From: Fratercula arctica
Taxonomy: Eukaryota; Chordata; Aves; Charadriiformes; Alcidae
NCBI GenBank assembly: GCA_947846985.1
Contig: CANTUZ010000002.1
Span: 153,507,889 to 153,571,888, forward strand
Length of the DNA: 64,000 nucleotides
Direction of reading: 5' to 3'
Of this stretch, positions 39,643-50,784 are shown in pieces. The notes under the pieces were generated by a model. The model was not told the origin of the DNA and ran no database searches. It saw only the letters and a program-made list of their open reading frames with translations. Numbering within the stretch: position 1 is the first letter of the stretch; each line of letters begins with the position of its first letter. The translations under genes were made by a program, and so were the position numbers.

Positions 39643-40894
39643 GCCTCTTTCATTCAGTTCCTATTCTTTTCTTAAGAAATATATCCCCTCTGGCCTGAAA
39701 ACCTATTCTCCATGTCCTCTGTTTTGAATATTGCAGGTGCCCTGAAAATAAATTAGTTTAAGGAGAAAAAAACCCCACAAATAAACAATTGATACTGTAG
39801 TCAAGCATCTCTTGCTATTTTACCTCAGAGGCCCTTTTTAATTTTTAATAAGCTTACTGCTGTTCCTGGTCTTTTGGACTACAGTTCCATTAGTAAAGAA
39901 AAATGCCATTTGGCCCTTAAAGGAATGTAAGGACTAAGCAAACAAAGAAATGGCCTTTTATAAAATAACTGTAAGGCTTCCCAGCATAACACTGGAAAAT
40001 AATTTGCAAAACCAATTTTCCTGCTCCTTAAAGAACCTAAGTGGAAATTTTCTGTGAGTGCACTGCACACTGAATTTTGAATGTATATAAATGTGCATTT
40101 TTCATGTATAACTCTTCATTTGCCAACCTGTCTCTGTGCTACAATACTAAGATACTATTTAATTCTAGATAGGTAGCACAGAAAAAAATTCTCTCTCTTG
40201 TTTTAGTTTCAACTCAACTGCAAACATCTGTCATGAATAATGACCATGATCTAGGGCTTCTCACGATGTGAATGAACAGTTTTGCCATTAATATTATAAT
40301 GATTCACTTTTGGATAGCTCTTTGTATCCCTGATGATCCACTATAAAATCAGTAGATGCAAGTCTGTAGTTTCAAAGGCAGGTATTACCAAAACATGGGT
40401 GAATAATTCTGCATATGAGCCAAGAAGAAATATTTTTAGGAAGCTGGAAAGGAGAACATTTATTCTTTCGTGTGGAGGTAGTGCTTAGGCATTGCTGTTG
40501 TGATCAGGTATCTGAGCATAATGTGCAAATGAAGAATAAAGAGTTGTTATTTGCCCCAAAACACTTACCGTGCAAAAACAGCCCTCACGGCCTTCACCAA
40601 CTTCCCTGTGGAAGGGAAAAACTTACTCCTGAGATATGGATAGCTTGATACAAAAATGGGAATACATCATCTACCTCTGTTAATTCCAAGAGATATAAAC
40701 ATGTTATCTAAGAACCATTATTTTGCTAATTCTTATTGTCATTTTAGTACAGGAATTGCAAAACCTTTTATCTTATTAAAGTCATTCTCTTCCTTCTCAA
40801 TACTCTGATTTATCTAACGTACCCTGCTGCCAGCAGCACTGAGGGATTTAACCTAAAGGATATTTAGACATGAGATATAACTTCTGTTAGGAAC

Positions 40895-40982
40895 TTCAGC
40901 TCTGACACTGAAATAACTTTGGAAAGTCACTTTACCTATCAATTTTCTCACTCATATCTGTCTTTAGAGAGTAAGGTTTTTG
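40895..40982 (+). repeat. MIR-like CORE-SINE relic
   Basis: Reads CAGCTCTGACACTGAAATAA, then TTTGGAAAGTCACTTTACCT, then CAATTTTCTCACTCATATCT. This matches the order of the sense MIR core: 'ggctctgccact...', 'ttgggcaagtcacttaacct', 'cagtttcctcatctgt'. It is short and diverged. Confidence 0.6.
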
Positions 40983-42911
40983 ATTTCTTAGTGTCTGAGG
41001 GTGATATGTGAGACCGGTAAGCAAAATTCCAAACTCAGTGCAACCTTCGTCTTAGGTGGTATCAAAAATATCCATTGTCATTCCACTTACTACCAATAAG
41101 ACATGCAGTGAAAACTCTTGTGTGCCAATAAATACAGAGGCCAATACTTTCACAGTGGTCTTGAAATTATAGCAACAGCAGCATTATAGCAACCCATAAA
41201 CCAGGAACTTCTAGAATTTCAAGGCATCTTGAATTTCAACAGTGCCATCATCTGCACTTGAGAGTCATTTAAATTTAAATCATGTTTAATTTCTTACATT
41301 GTTTCCCTTTGGTCTGTGGTGAAAAAAACGTACTGCGTCTAAGAGTATACACTATGTGGCACGGTATTAACGAACTTTGATCCATCCATTAGACTTGTGA
41401 AGGGCTCTGGGTTTGCCAGCCCAACGGACAACAGTATTTCAGTGGAAGCCTTGAATTTGCACATCGTGTTTGTGTGCTTTGTTTGTGCTGTTGCGTGGGT
41501 TTGGTACCCACAATAGTAATTTCCTCACAGTTGGTATCTTCTAGTGATCTGCAAATGCTACTTCATTGATGACCACTGACAGCATCTTTCTTTGCCTGCA
41601 AAGTGTCCTGGGTTTGGGTACCAGTTTTCTTTTGTTGTTGTTGAAACATATTTTGCTCCCACCTCCCTCACATTGACTATGTAAAGCGGCACATCTGCTT
41701 TTGTTTATTATGCCATTCATGTCAGCTGTGTTTTACTGTACATTTTCTTTCCTTGGCTACCTCCCAGCCTTTGTGTTCACAAAGGGGAGTCAAACAGAAC
41801 CTTCACTGAGCCAATTACCACCCTGTCTTGGGGACTCAGTTCAGCTGCAGTGCGTTGAGAATTGTATAATCCTGAGAAATGTCACCCATTCCTTCTCCAG
41901 GACAGACGAAATTGCCAGTACAATGAGTAAGTATTTTAGCAGACACCAGAATATTCTGAAGTTACTTTCTTGACTGACTTTTCCCAGTTCCTGTCATGAA
42001 GTGTAAAAAGATAAATTCCTATAAAAATTATTCAGGCCTCTTCAGGTGGCTGTCAGTGGGATCATCTCAGCGCCTGTCCAAAGCAGGAATGTATCAACTA
42101 TACACTCGGGTAAGTTCCTGGTCCACAGAGAACAAACATCAGTGCTGCATCACTTGGGGTTACATTTATCTGCTGAACTTTTTCACCACACAGTACTTTT
42201 CCAATTTTCTCAGAACGCGGGTAAAACATGTCCTACAGCCATGATATCTTCAGGTGTGACTGCTGTCAGGCACCACAAGCTTACAGGATCAAGCCTGGTT
42301 TGCACATAGGTGGCTCTCCGCAGAGAATATGGTGGCAATGACTCACTACCTGCCGCTATTGGTACCCACACAGCATGTCATGGTCAAACAGGCACGAGCA
42401 GATGTTGCCCAGCAGAAAGGAGAAGAGGGGAGGGCCTTAAAGAGACTCATAGTGCTGGACTCCTTCCCTGTTGACCCATCCCATGACATCTCCCTGGTGC
42501 ATGATGGGGCTGGCCATGATGGGTCCTACTACCCAGGCACTGCATCCAACGCCTGAAGCATCAGAGTCAAGTTGTGTCACTGTCACAGTGTGCTCATCCA
42601 AAACCTGCTTCTTACAGGTGCAACTAGACTGCTTTTTAGAAAAATCATGTTCCATGCACCAGTCTTTGCTGCAGGAAAAGGAGAGCGGTACTGTACACCC
42701 TACTGACCCTCTATCAGACAAGGCCAATGTCATTTTTCAAGGACGGGCTTGTGCAGTGCTGCCAGGCCAAAGCTTGCCCAGTGTTCAAATGGCCTAAATG
42801 TGGAAGTTAGAAATGTTAAAAACCTGATGTCAAACAGTGGAAGGGTATCCATTTTAAATGGACTACTAACAGCTTAATAGGGGTTAGCAGCCCTTTACAG
42901 ATGTGAACGTG

Positions 42912-42949
42912 TAAAATTATACCTGAAGGATAAAATTATACCTGGAGGA
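42912..42949 (+). repeat. 19-bp tandem duplication
   Basis: TAAAATTATACCTGAAGGA (42912-42930) is followed at once by TAAAATTATACCTGGAGGA (42931-42949), 18 of 19 identical. Confidence 0.95.
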
Positions 42950-43967
42950 TTACAGCTGTAACCAGCTGGATCTGTAGCAGTATAAAAAACTTGAATTTTA
43001 ATTTCATATCATCAGTTTATAGGAACCATGTATGCATGCATTTGACCGTGTGTCTGCCTGTACCCATCTTCGAAAAGTGGAGTTGTCTTTTTCCAGCCAT
43101 TGCTCACAACATAGCCAGGTAGTTGTCTGGATTATGTGTGTGCCTGCAAAACCTGCACCACGGTATTCAGTTGTGCCAACAAAAAGAAAATGTGGAGCTC
43201 ACACCAGGAATCTGATGGACTAACATGAAAACTTCACATAAACCCATGTTATTTTAGATTTTAGGTAGTTTGAATTTCATACATATTGTAAAAAGGAAAA
43301 AAAATCATCTTCTAAATACTTAGTCAACATTCTTATAAATGTCTTTCTACCAAAACAGTTTGAACTTTTTGTGGCTACAGTTAGAAATGCTGATGTGTCT
43401 TTAATAACAAGTGTCCAGACATCAAGGATTTTAACATCAGATGATCCCATGTCATGTAACACCCTGTTCATAGCACCTTACCTTCTTTATGTTTTTTGAG
43501 CCACACAAGGCCCTGCACTAGTACCAGAAGTCAGCACAAAAGACGTAGTAAGCCACAAACATTAAACGTACACAGACATACTCCAGACATGCAATGGCTC
43601 ACAGCTGGGCAGCAACACCAAGCAGGATAAGGAGGTTTCACACAAGGTTCAAGTGGTTCAGCAAATCTGGCTGTAGAGAACAGAGGAAAAAAAAACCTGC
43701 TGCACATGATGTTCCATTCCAGACAGCAACTGTAATTATAATAATGAATAAGCCATAGGTAAATGCATAACATCTCCCCAAGTACTTAGAAACTATCCCG
43801 CGCCAGGGATTTCTCATTAGAACCAGAAAGTGCAGATACAAGTAATAAAGATGATTTTATCAGCAGGAATGCTATTTCCTGTTAGGTACTTACAGCGTCT
43901 CCACAACATTAATCCCAGACTATTGACAGGGTCCACTCTACAATGAAATCAGCAGCTTGGCAATTAG

Positions 43968-43987
43968 AAAAAAAAAAAAAAAAAAAA
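43968..43987 (+). repeat. Poly(A) run of 20
   Basis: Twenty consecutive A residues. The 3' flank (TGCTGTG...) and 5' flank are unrecognised, with no clear target-site duplication of a retrocopy. Confidence 0.9.
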
Positions 43988-46247
43988 TGCTGTGTTGGCT
44001 TGCAAAGAAAATGTGATTCGTGAAGCTCTCAAGGTTTCAGTCCAGGAGTTTTGTTCTAAATGTGCTGCCTCCAACACTTTGAAACCTCAGATGAAAACAA
44101 AGTGCTCCTCTAATGTAACATGTCATTTTGCATAGTGTTCTGTTGGGTCCATTGCTCTTATTATTGTCTTTCTAGGAATAACACCAGTGCCTGCTTGAGA
44201 TTTGGAAGATTAGCATTAAGAGGATACAAAAGAAGAGGGCAGCTGTTTCATGATGGCATTTAGATAGATGGTCTGTCTGCTGCCTAATCCACGTATCATC
44301 TACATAACCCATCAGCATAAGGCAACCTGGTAAAGAAGTTTATGTGAGAAAAACCCTCCAAATCTAGGTGTGTCTGCTTATCATGCTCCATCTCCCACAG
44401 ACAGAGAAAAATTACTGTGGTGTAATTTCACTAGCCATACTGACAGCTTTCTTCAACCTCTTGCTGTAGGATAAAGTTTAGTTCTAAAACTGCAGTGTCT
44501 ATGCTCATGTTTAATAAATCCTGTAATAGTAAATTCTCAGGTTTGTGAGGCAGAGAAAAGGTTTTTCTGGTTAAGCATTCACACTCTGGGGTACTTATTT
44601 CTAATGACTCATAGGAGCTTGTGAGATTCTCTTGTTGTGATAGGCATAGTCACAATAATTGTGATAGTTGCGAAAGGCTCCCTGGGGAGTCAAGAGCTGA
44701 AGTACGATTTAATTTTAGTTGGGTCTGTAAATCTCAGGAGCGCTCTATAATCTCAGTCTATCTGTTATGAATTTATCATGAAGTCTGCTGTCTTTCGCTT
44801 ATCACTATTGTCAAGTGTGATCAAGTTCTCTAGACAAAAAGCATCTTGTGATCGAGTAATGCTCAGATTTTGTTGCGGTTGTGGGGTTTTTTTTTGTTTT
44901 TCTGTTTGTCTTAACGAAACCATTTCAATAGAAAACTTTAAGCAACCATAGGGGAAAAATGTAACCAGGTTTGATGTCAAACAGCGTAAACAAGATTATT
45001 TAGGGCAAAGTAAAGGTCAGAAAGGAATAGAACGATAGGAGCTTTCACTCAAGTGGAAAACTCTTAATTATACAGCAGATTTCCAGGAAAGGAGACTGGA
45101 AGCTATTATAATTTCTTTGCATTCAGTGCTTCAGGTCCTGTACCAGCCCAACATTGCCACGCTTTATATCTTTTCGGAATATAGAATTTCACCTGCAGAG
45201 AAAGCATGTAACCTGGATTGACTAAAGCGTGGGGTTGTGCACAGACATCACTCATTCCTTCTTAACTCCTTGCAGCCTTCTTGCGAGAACTGCTGCACTT
45301 CAAAAACCCGTGTATCACTCTTAAAATCCCCAGCCCTCTTCCTTTTTACTACTTAATCAAGGGGAAAGAATATACTAATGAATAAGAATTGTGAGCCTAA
45401 CGAGTAAGAATTGTGTTTTGCTTTTGGTAATGATTCGTTTACTTGCAGCATGTTATTCAGCCACTGCACGGCTCTGTACACAGGGCTCCTGGCATGGAAA
45501 AATCCTGGTAAACAAGGCAAACAAAACCAGGCTTCATGCTGTGTGGAAACCGGCTTGTTTATGTTGGTATGCTTAGTAGATATTTTCTTTAAGGCATACC
45601 TTTGGTTTAACAAGATTTAAAATTCTGCGTATTATGACAGTCTCCTCTCATTCCTTGTGCTTTTGTTAAATTTTAAGAAGTTGCTTGAATAATGCATGAT
45701 ATCATATGAAGCACAGAGTAAATTTGTTAATCAATGAGTATGAAATTAGAGATGAAAACAAGATAAAAACCTTTTCAGTCATGTACTCCATATCCCTGTC
45801 AGAAGGTGGTTTTTTTCCCTGTAATCATCAGCACTTTGTCCCGTTCCCTTTTCAATGCAGGATGCAGTGGGAATTTCATAATTGCATTTGTGGGAATAAA
45901 TTGGAATTTATTCTTTGTACAAAACTTGTATTTTCCCATGTTGTTTGTACAGTATTTAAATTAGATCTCTTTTGGGTATGCCTCCACATATGACATTTCA
46001 TGCAGCTTATTCTGTAGAAGTGTGTCCACTCTTCCATTGGCATTAAATCCCTCCAAATGCAATCTGAATCTGCTATTTATGGTTCAGAAATCTGTGTGAG
46101 TTTTGCTTCTACACACTGAGATCTGCTAAATAATTAAAACTTAAAACGCTTTTCAAAGAAGCCTTTTTGAATCACATCTGTTACTTCTTGTAGGAATCTT
46201 CCCTCGCAGATGTTACTTTTTTTTTCTTGTTTCTTTTAGGGTGCTAA

Positions 46248-46770
46248 TGACGTCTTAATCCTATTCCAGTTTCCGTTAATAAAGCAAATCTTCATTACGA
46301 GCTTGTCAAGTCGTGGGAGGACAATGATTACAAGAGGCCAGAAGCGGCGGATCCTCTGCCCCCAACTTCCGGTGGAAGTCCCGCCCCTGCCAGCTGTCAG
46401 TGGCCCACTTGCCCCGGAAGTCCCGCCCCTCCTAGTCGCGTGCCCCATTTACGCCACCTCTTTACCTCTTTCCCCTGGGGAGGGGGTGCCATTTTGTAAA
46501 ACATCACGACCCACGTGTTCTCAGACCGCCCTCTCATTGGCGGGCAAGACCAGCTGCCCCTTCCATTTTACCCAGAAGTACATCAGAACAGGAAGCTCCT
46601 GCCCACGATATAGATGGAAGCCACCGTTTTTGACAACGTCTTCCCCCACGTGTTTTCATACTGCTCTGTGATTGGCTGGCTGCTGTTTTTTGAACCCGTC
46701 ATACCCACACGATCTCAGAGCACCCTCTGATTGTCCATTTCCTTCGGATCAAGAAGTGCTCGTATTTAAA
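46248..46770 (+). promoter_or_regulatory. CpG-rich promoter-like region
   Basis: This is the only CpG-dense stretch in the window, with more than 20 CpGs between about 46300 and 46765 against sparse CpGs elsewhere. It begins with CRE-like TGACGTC (46248-46254). Two opposed ETS cores follow, ACTTCCGG (46365-46372) and CCGGAAGT (46414-46421), each joined to a CCCGCCCC GC-box. Next come E-boxes CACGTG (46512-46517 and 46647-46652), inverted CCAAT boxes ATTGG (46536-46540 and 46671-46675), a CHR-like TTTGAA (46689-46694) and a TATTTAA at 46763-46769. The mix suits a constitutive or cell-cycle-regulated vertebrate promoter and leads directly into the 46824 open segment. Promoter activity is inferred from composition and motifs only. 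Confidence 0.55.
46488..46735 (+). repeat. Three degenerate copies of an E-box/CCAAT promoter module
   Basis: Copies of about 50-60 bp at 46488-46543, 46620-46680 and 46678-46735. Each has a GCC/GCT lead, a T-run, A/C-rich text, CCCACGTG (degraded to CCCACACG in copy 3), a CT-rich spacer and ATTGG (ATTGT in copy 3). In all three the E-box position and the ATTGG position are 24 bp apart. Copies 2 and 3 are head-to-tail neighbours. Confidence 0.65.
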
Positions 46771-46772
46771 CA

Positions 46773-46789
46773 TTTTTTTTTTTTTTTTT
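46773..46789 (+). repeat. Poly(T) run of 17
   Basis: Seventeen T residues between the TATTTAA motif and the first ATG (46790). It would fall in or near the 5' leader of the putative transcript. Confidence 0.9.
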
Positions 46790-46823
46790 ATGTTTATGGA
46801 TAAAGACAGGGGCAACACCATCC

Positions 46824-46973
46824 ATGAATATGGAAAACCGGAATGAAATGGTGTCTTCAGAAGAACGTGTGTGTGAGGATGATAAGGAAAACTCCCAAAG
46901 GGATTCCCAAGAGAGACCACCTGAACCAGAAGAACTGGCTAATTGTCCCGTGAATTGGACACTGTATTGTGAA
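46824..46973 (+). CDS. Putative first coding exon of an unrecognised gene (KEN-box peptide)
   Basis: Fifty codons are open from ATG 46824 to a near-consensus splice donor, GAA|GTAAGT, with the intron starting at 46974 in phase 0. The second ATG at 46830 has the better context (A at -3, G at +4) and may be the true start. The peptide is acidic and hydrophilic, rich in Glu, Asp, Asn, Ser and Arg, with no signal peptide or membrane segment. Residues 16-23 read VCEDDKEN and include a KEN tripeptide (21-23), the recognition motif of APC/C-Cdh1 in proteins destroyed late in the cell cycle. It lies 55 bp after the TATTTAA of the CpG-rich promoter region. An upstream ATG at 46790 opens a separate 18-codon frame. 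I do not recognise the protein, so no function is assigned. The KEN could be chance. The coding reading rests on promoter context plus donor quality, not homology. Confidence 0.42.
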
Positions 46974-48138
46974 GTAAGTTTCATGCAGAGAGGGCAGGTG
47001 GTGGGGGGAGCTCCCTTTGCCACAGCTCTGGCAGAGCATACAGCTACCTGTAAGACAGTTATGAGGTGCTGGCTGGTGCTACTTGAGTTTCTTTGCCTTT
47101 GAGTTGATGACCTCATAGGAAGTTTCACAAGCTCTGGTGGAATGACCAAGGAGGGAGAAGGTAGAAGTGTGCTGTGATCTGTTCACGTTCCTGTCCAGGC
47201 CTGCTGCAGTTCAAGAAAGAAGAACGGGTGTAGAAGGAAAAGTGGAAGTGGTGTTTGAGGGGAAGATAATGGTTGCAGAAGCCTGATGAGCGATCAACAT
47301 CACTCATACTCTTTGGCTGGTCATTTTGTGGGAGAGATGGCCCTGACCTCTGCTGAATGCCTCCCCACACTGCTGGGGTACCACCTTCTCATACAGCCCC
47401 TGACCACCCACAGCACATCCTGCTTCTGCCAAAATACTGTCCCCCTGCTGGGTCCTCCCTTTCTGCCCCAGACAGCCCCACACTGTCCGAAGGTATGCCC
47501 CTTCCCCAGGCCAGAACCCCAATCCCAGAGAGCTAGGCCTTGTCCTTCATCCTCTGTCACAGAGACGCTGATCTGAGGTGGGTTCCAATGGAAAGGCGAG
47601 TGGGCAGGGTGGACTGGGTGGTTATTTTGAAATCAGTCTGAGAAAAGTGACTTCGAGTTCAGGCTTTGCTGCAGATTTCTTGTATGTCTTCTGGGTGTCC
47701 CTCTGGTCCCAACAACATCCCTGCAGGTTAGCTGAGGGAGTACTGATCCATGTGACTTTATATAGAATCATAGAATCATTTAGGTTGGAAAAGACCCTTG
47801 GGATCATTGAGTCCAACCATCAACCCCACTCTACAAATTTCTCCTCTACAGCATATCCCCTAACACCACATCTAAACGACTCTTCCACAGAGAGATTTTT
47901 ACATGGATATCCATTTGGAAAGCCTATTCCCACAGCACACAGACCACCTCTAAGTACTTCTATGAGGAAAAGCAGGTGTCTAATTCAGGCCTCTATTTAC
48001 CTCTGGGCCCAGTCGCCAGCACTCCTTTGTGAACCAAATATACCAGTTTACTTGATGTAGGCTGGCTCCTTGCACCTGGCAGCAGAACAGTGTAGGTCCC
48101 TGCTGACGTTGATTTTTTTTCTGTTCTCTTATTTACAG
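46974..48138 (+). other. Putative intron 1 of the 46824 gene
   Basis: It starts GTAAGT and ends with a strong acceptor: branch-like TGCTGAC (48101-48107, A at 48106), a pyrimidine tract and TTATTTACAG at 48138, a branch-to-AG distance of 32 bp. It contains a CR1 3' fragment (47762-47885). Open frames on both strands at 47.28-47.58 kb are unsupported. The pairing of these two splice sites is inference; other acceptors further down are possible. Confidence 0.3.
47762..47885 (-). mobile_element. CR1 LINE 3' end fragment
   Basis: The + strand begins ATAGAATCATAGAATCATTT, AGGTTGGAAAAGACCCTTGG, CATTGAGTCCAACCATCAAC, CCCACTCTACAAA and ends near CACATCTAAACGACTCTTCC. This is the reverse complement of an avian CR1 3' terminus of the 'AAAAGACC' subtype. 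Only about 125 bp remain. Confidence 0.88.
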
Positions 48139-48210
48139 GCCATTCATCTTTCACCCATCACTTGGGTATTTGCACGGAGCGGACACTGGAGAGATGTCCA
48201 GCCTTTACTG
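48139..48210 (+). CDS. Candidate second exon (weak)
   Basis: After the 48138 acceptor, 24 codons are open in the phase left by the 46974 donor, up to a moderate donor CTG|GTGAAA at 48211. If that donor is skipped, the frame ends at a TGA at 48283-48285. The translated text (contains ITWVFARSGHW) matches nothing I know. A second frame through the same bases stays open to 48347. Support is the acceptor quality and phase compatibility only. Confidence 0.2.
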
Positions 48211-48289
48211 GTGAAAGTTTCTGGAATATTTGCCAGACCTCAGCATTCATTTCCACAATTCTGCATCAGTCCTGGGTCTGTCTGAGTTG

Positions 48290-50440
48290 CTTTATTCTGT
48301 GCTGCTGTAGTAAGCACCAGAGGCTGCAGAGGTTGCATAAACTATGATGTGCAAACATGTTTTTGTGACCAACATGAGAAAAGTACCGAAATAATTTTCT
48401 GCTTCATTTTAAAGACAATCCTCCCCTGTCCTTGTGTCTGTCTCATCCACACTCAACTAAACATTCTCTATATAAAAGAATGTGTCATAACAATTTATTG
48501 AAAGTGTCTACCACATTGCAAATTTTAATCTTTTATGAGGTCTTTGGATTCTGCTGAAGTGGTGATTATATATTATTTGTAGATCCTTATCTCAGGAGAT
48601 AATACAGCTCAATACACTAAACAAGAAATATCCCTTGTAACATTAGTCGGTGGCCTGCAGCTCTGTATGTCAGATGAGGACAGCAAAGCTGACAAGTGTG
48701 ATGCAGTTCTACCATGAAAAAGGCATCCTGTACTTTAATTGTGCAGGTTAAATTTGTGGTCAGTCCTATGATTGTCAGTCTTTGGAAGCTGGGGGAGGGA
48801 AGGTTTCACATTCTTTAAGAGGCACTGAAAACAGATGAAACTGCCATAGAAAAATCCAAGAAGAACTTTGGGACTTTATTTCTACTTCTCCCAAATGGAT
48901 GAGATAAAAAATTGGCTTAATTCAGGGAGTTTAAGCAAAAGGGTAAAAGTAATTATTGAAACAAAAATTGTCATCAGTTCCAGCAGAACAGAGCATCTGC
49001 TCAAGATGGATATAAAATGGAGATTAAGAGTTGATGAGAAAATCTGAAGAACGAATTATCAAAGCAAGTGAGAAAATACAAAGTACTTTAAGGCTGTGAA
49101 GACATTAGGAAAGTGAATGAATCATTATAAGTCATGGTTGTTACAGAGGAGATCAGGAGAGGACATGCCGGAATGATAAGGGAAAATGTCTCTCACCTTA
49201 TTCATGGCTATTTTAAACTTGAAGTGGTGGAGCTAAATAGTGTAATTAAACTCAGACAAAGTAATTGAACAAGGCAGCACTAATCCACCAGTTTTGTAGG
49301 AAGCACAGGGCAGTCACTGAACTACTACCAATAACACCCATTACTAATATTAGCTTCTTGTGGGACTAAGTGTCCCAAGGGAGAAGATCTTTCCTTGTCC
49401 TCACAGCCCAGCTGCAGTGCAAGGATTACTGTCAGAAGACACATATCTTCTTTGAGTTAGGCAATAGAGGGAACACTTTTCTACTGGCTCATATTTGAAG
49501 ATGACTGTTTTCATGAAAAGCTTTATTTCAGAAAGAATAGACTTAAAAATCCTTCTGTATCTCAGATATTTCCATATCCACCATTTTCTCCTTTAAGCAC
49601 TTTTTCTACAGCTCTCACTACAATCATGTAAAGCTATAGAAGCTGCTCAGTACAAAACCCCGGATGACAGACATTCTTTCACCCAGCTATTCTCCTTTTT
49701 GACTTGTCTATGAACCTGCAGCAATTTTCCCTATTCTTCTTGACTCCTTCCCCTTCCTCAGGCAGCCACTTAAACAATAATCCTCTTCTAACTCTGTCTT
49801 ACAAAGAAAGGTTCCTTCTTTTTTACTTACTGTACGGTTAAAGGAAACCAAATACAACACGACAGTGAAATGTAACAAAGATGCAAAAGCTTGTCTTGCA
49901 GTCCCACATTTCTACCATTATGAGACGCCTTTGGTAATCAGAGTGTACTTAGTCTGGCTCATATGTGTCAAAATGGCATCTCTATTATTTAGCATGTTTT
50001 GGAGAGCTTTTTAAAAGATGTGGTTATGCACACTATGGCCACTGTGGAAACCAGAACAATTAAATGTGTCTTTAGGCTTCTTTCTGCCAACTCCTTTCAT
50101 CCATGCTCCTCAGACAAGGACCAGGAGCAGGTTGTGAGTTGGTTAAGTTTTTCTTTGAGCCTGGCCTCTCATGCCCTTCTGCCTCCCTGCTGCATGGCCA
50201 AAAACATGTTTACATGACCAGGATGTGTAGGAGTCCCTTCTGTGGGACTTGTGCATGTCTAACCACACTGACAAATGTTTGCATGGCCCATCTCCCAGTC
50301 AGCTGCAATCTACAAGTCTAGGAATTCCTGAGGCACCTACAATGTCAATGACAGAAAGATGTGGGACAGAGGCAATGACTTTAGTGAAAAACACAGAGAG
50401 CTTTAAAATATTTGTATAAGTTTACCTGATTCTACAGTCT
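48290..50440. other. Non-coding stretch
   Basis: No gene supported. Text at about 48.84-49.20 kb has the run-on A-rich style of decayed LINE coding sequence but gives no block I can place. No further convincing exon for the 46824 model was found. Confidence 0.5.
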
Positions 50441-50443
50441 CAG

Positions 50444-50532
50444 TGGTTTTTTTTGTGTTGTGTTTTGGGTGGGTTTTTTTGTTTGTTTGGGGTTTTTTTG
50501 TTGGTTTTTTTTTGTTTTTTTTTTTTTTTTTA
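50444..50532 (+). repeat. T/G-rich low-complexity tract
   Basis: About 88 bp made only of T and G with T-runs up to 16 and G-runs of 2 to 4. The purine/pyrimidine-poor strand asymmetry is complete. It resembles the C/A-rich tract at 59406 in reverse complement. Confidence 0.9.
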
Positions 50533-50784
50533 ATTGTGAATATCCACAGTTTAATTGGGAAGGTGAAAATATTACTGAAGATAGTATCTGTAACACCCAT
50601 CATGCAGTTATGGGCACATCACTTTCTAAAAGTACTTTTGTGAGTCTGCATTAGATTGCAAAGAAGGTACCTAGTAGAATTAGGCTCGCCCTTATGTGTT
50701 TATTAAGATAAGTTTGTTGGTAAAAATTACCTCCTAGTGAATAATAATGCGGTACTATGAAATAAATTGAGAAGCTATTCAAAT

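Larger units (their letters stand above)
37293..40894. other. Non-coding AT-rich stretch
   Basis: No gene recognised. It contains homopolymer runs listed separately (C10T8, T22, C-rich) and an A13 run at about 37902-37914. No interspersed repeat is recognised. Confidence 0.6.
40983..46240. other. Non-coding stretch, no gene recognised
   Basis: Frames up to 108 codons at 42.0-42.8 kb are open on both strands and unrecognised. The text there is somewhat GC-richer, with occasional splice-like sites (for example CGGGTAAGT near 42108), but no coherent gene model emerges. TGTCCTGGGTTTGGG near 41606 resembles an ERVL LTR start, but no matching end was found. Confidence 0.5.

Noticed and set aside
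41604..41700. Possible third LTR start (TGTCCTGGGTTTGGG)
   Set aside because: The downstream text lacks the CTTTATCTC block and the AACAACA-type end, so it is probably chance or too decayed.
42437..42797. Overlapping roughly 100-codon frames on both strands
   Set aside because: Both strands are open at once, no domain is recognisable and no convincing splice context is present.
46303..46671. 122-codon + strand frame through the CpG-rich segment
   Set aside because: It follows from low stop-codon frequency in GC-rich promoter sequence. It overlaps the motif-rich modules and has no splice or protein support.
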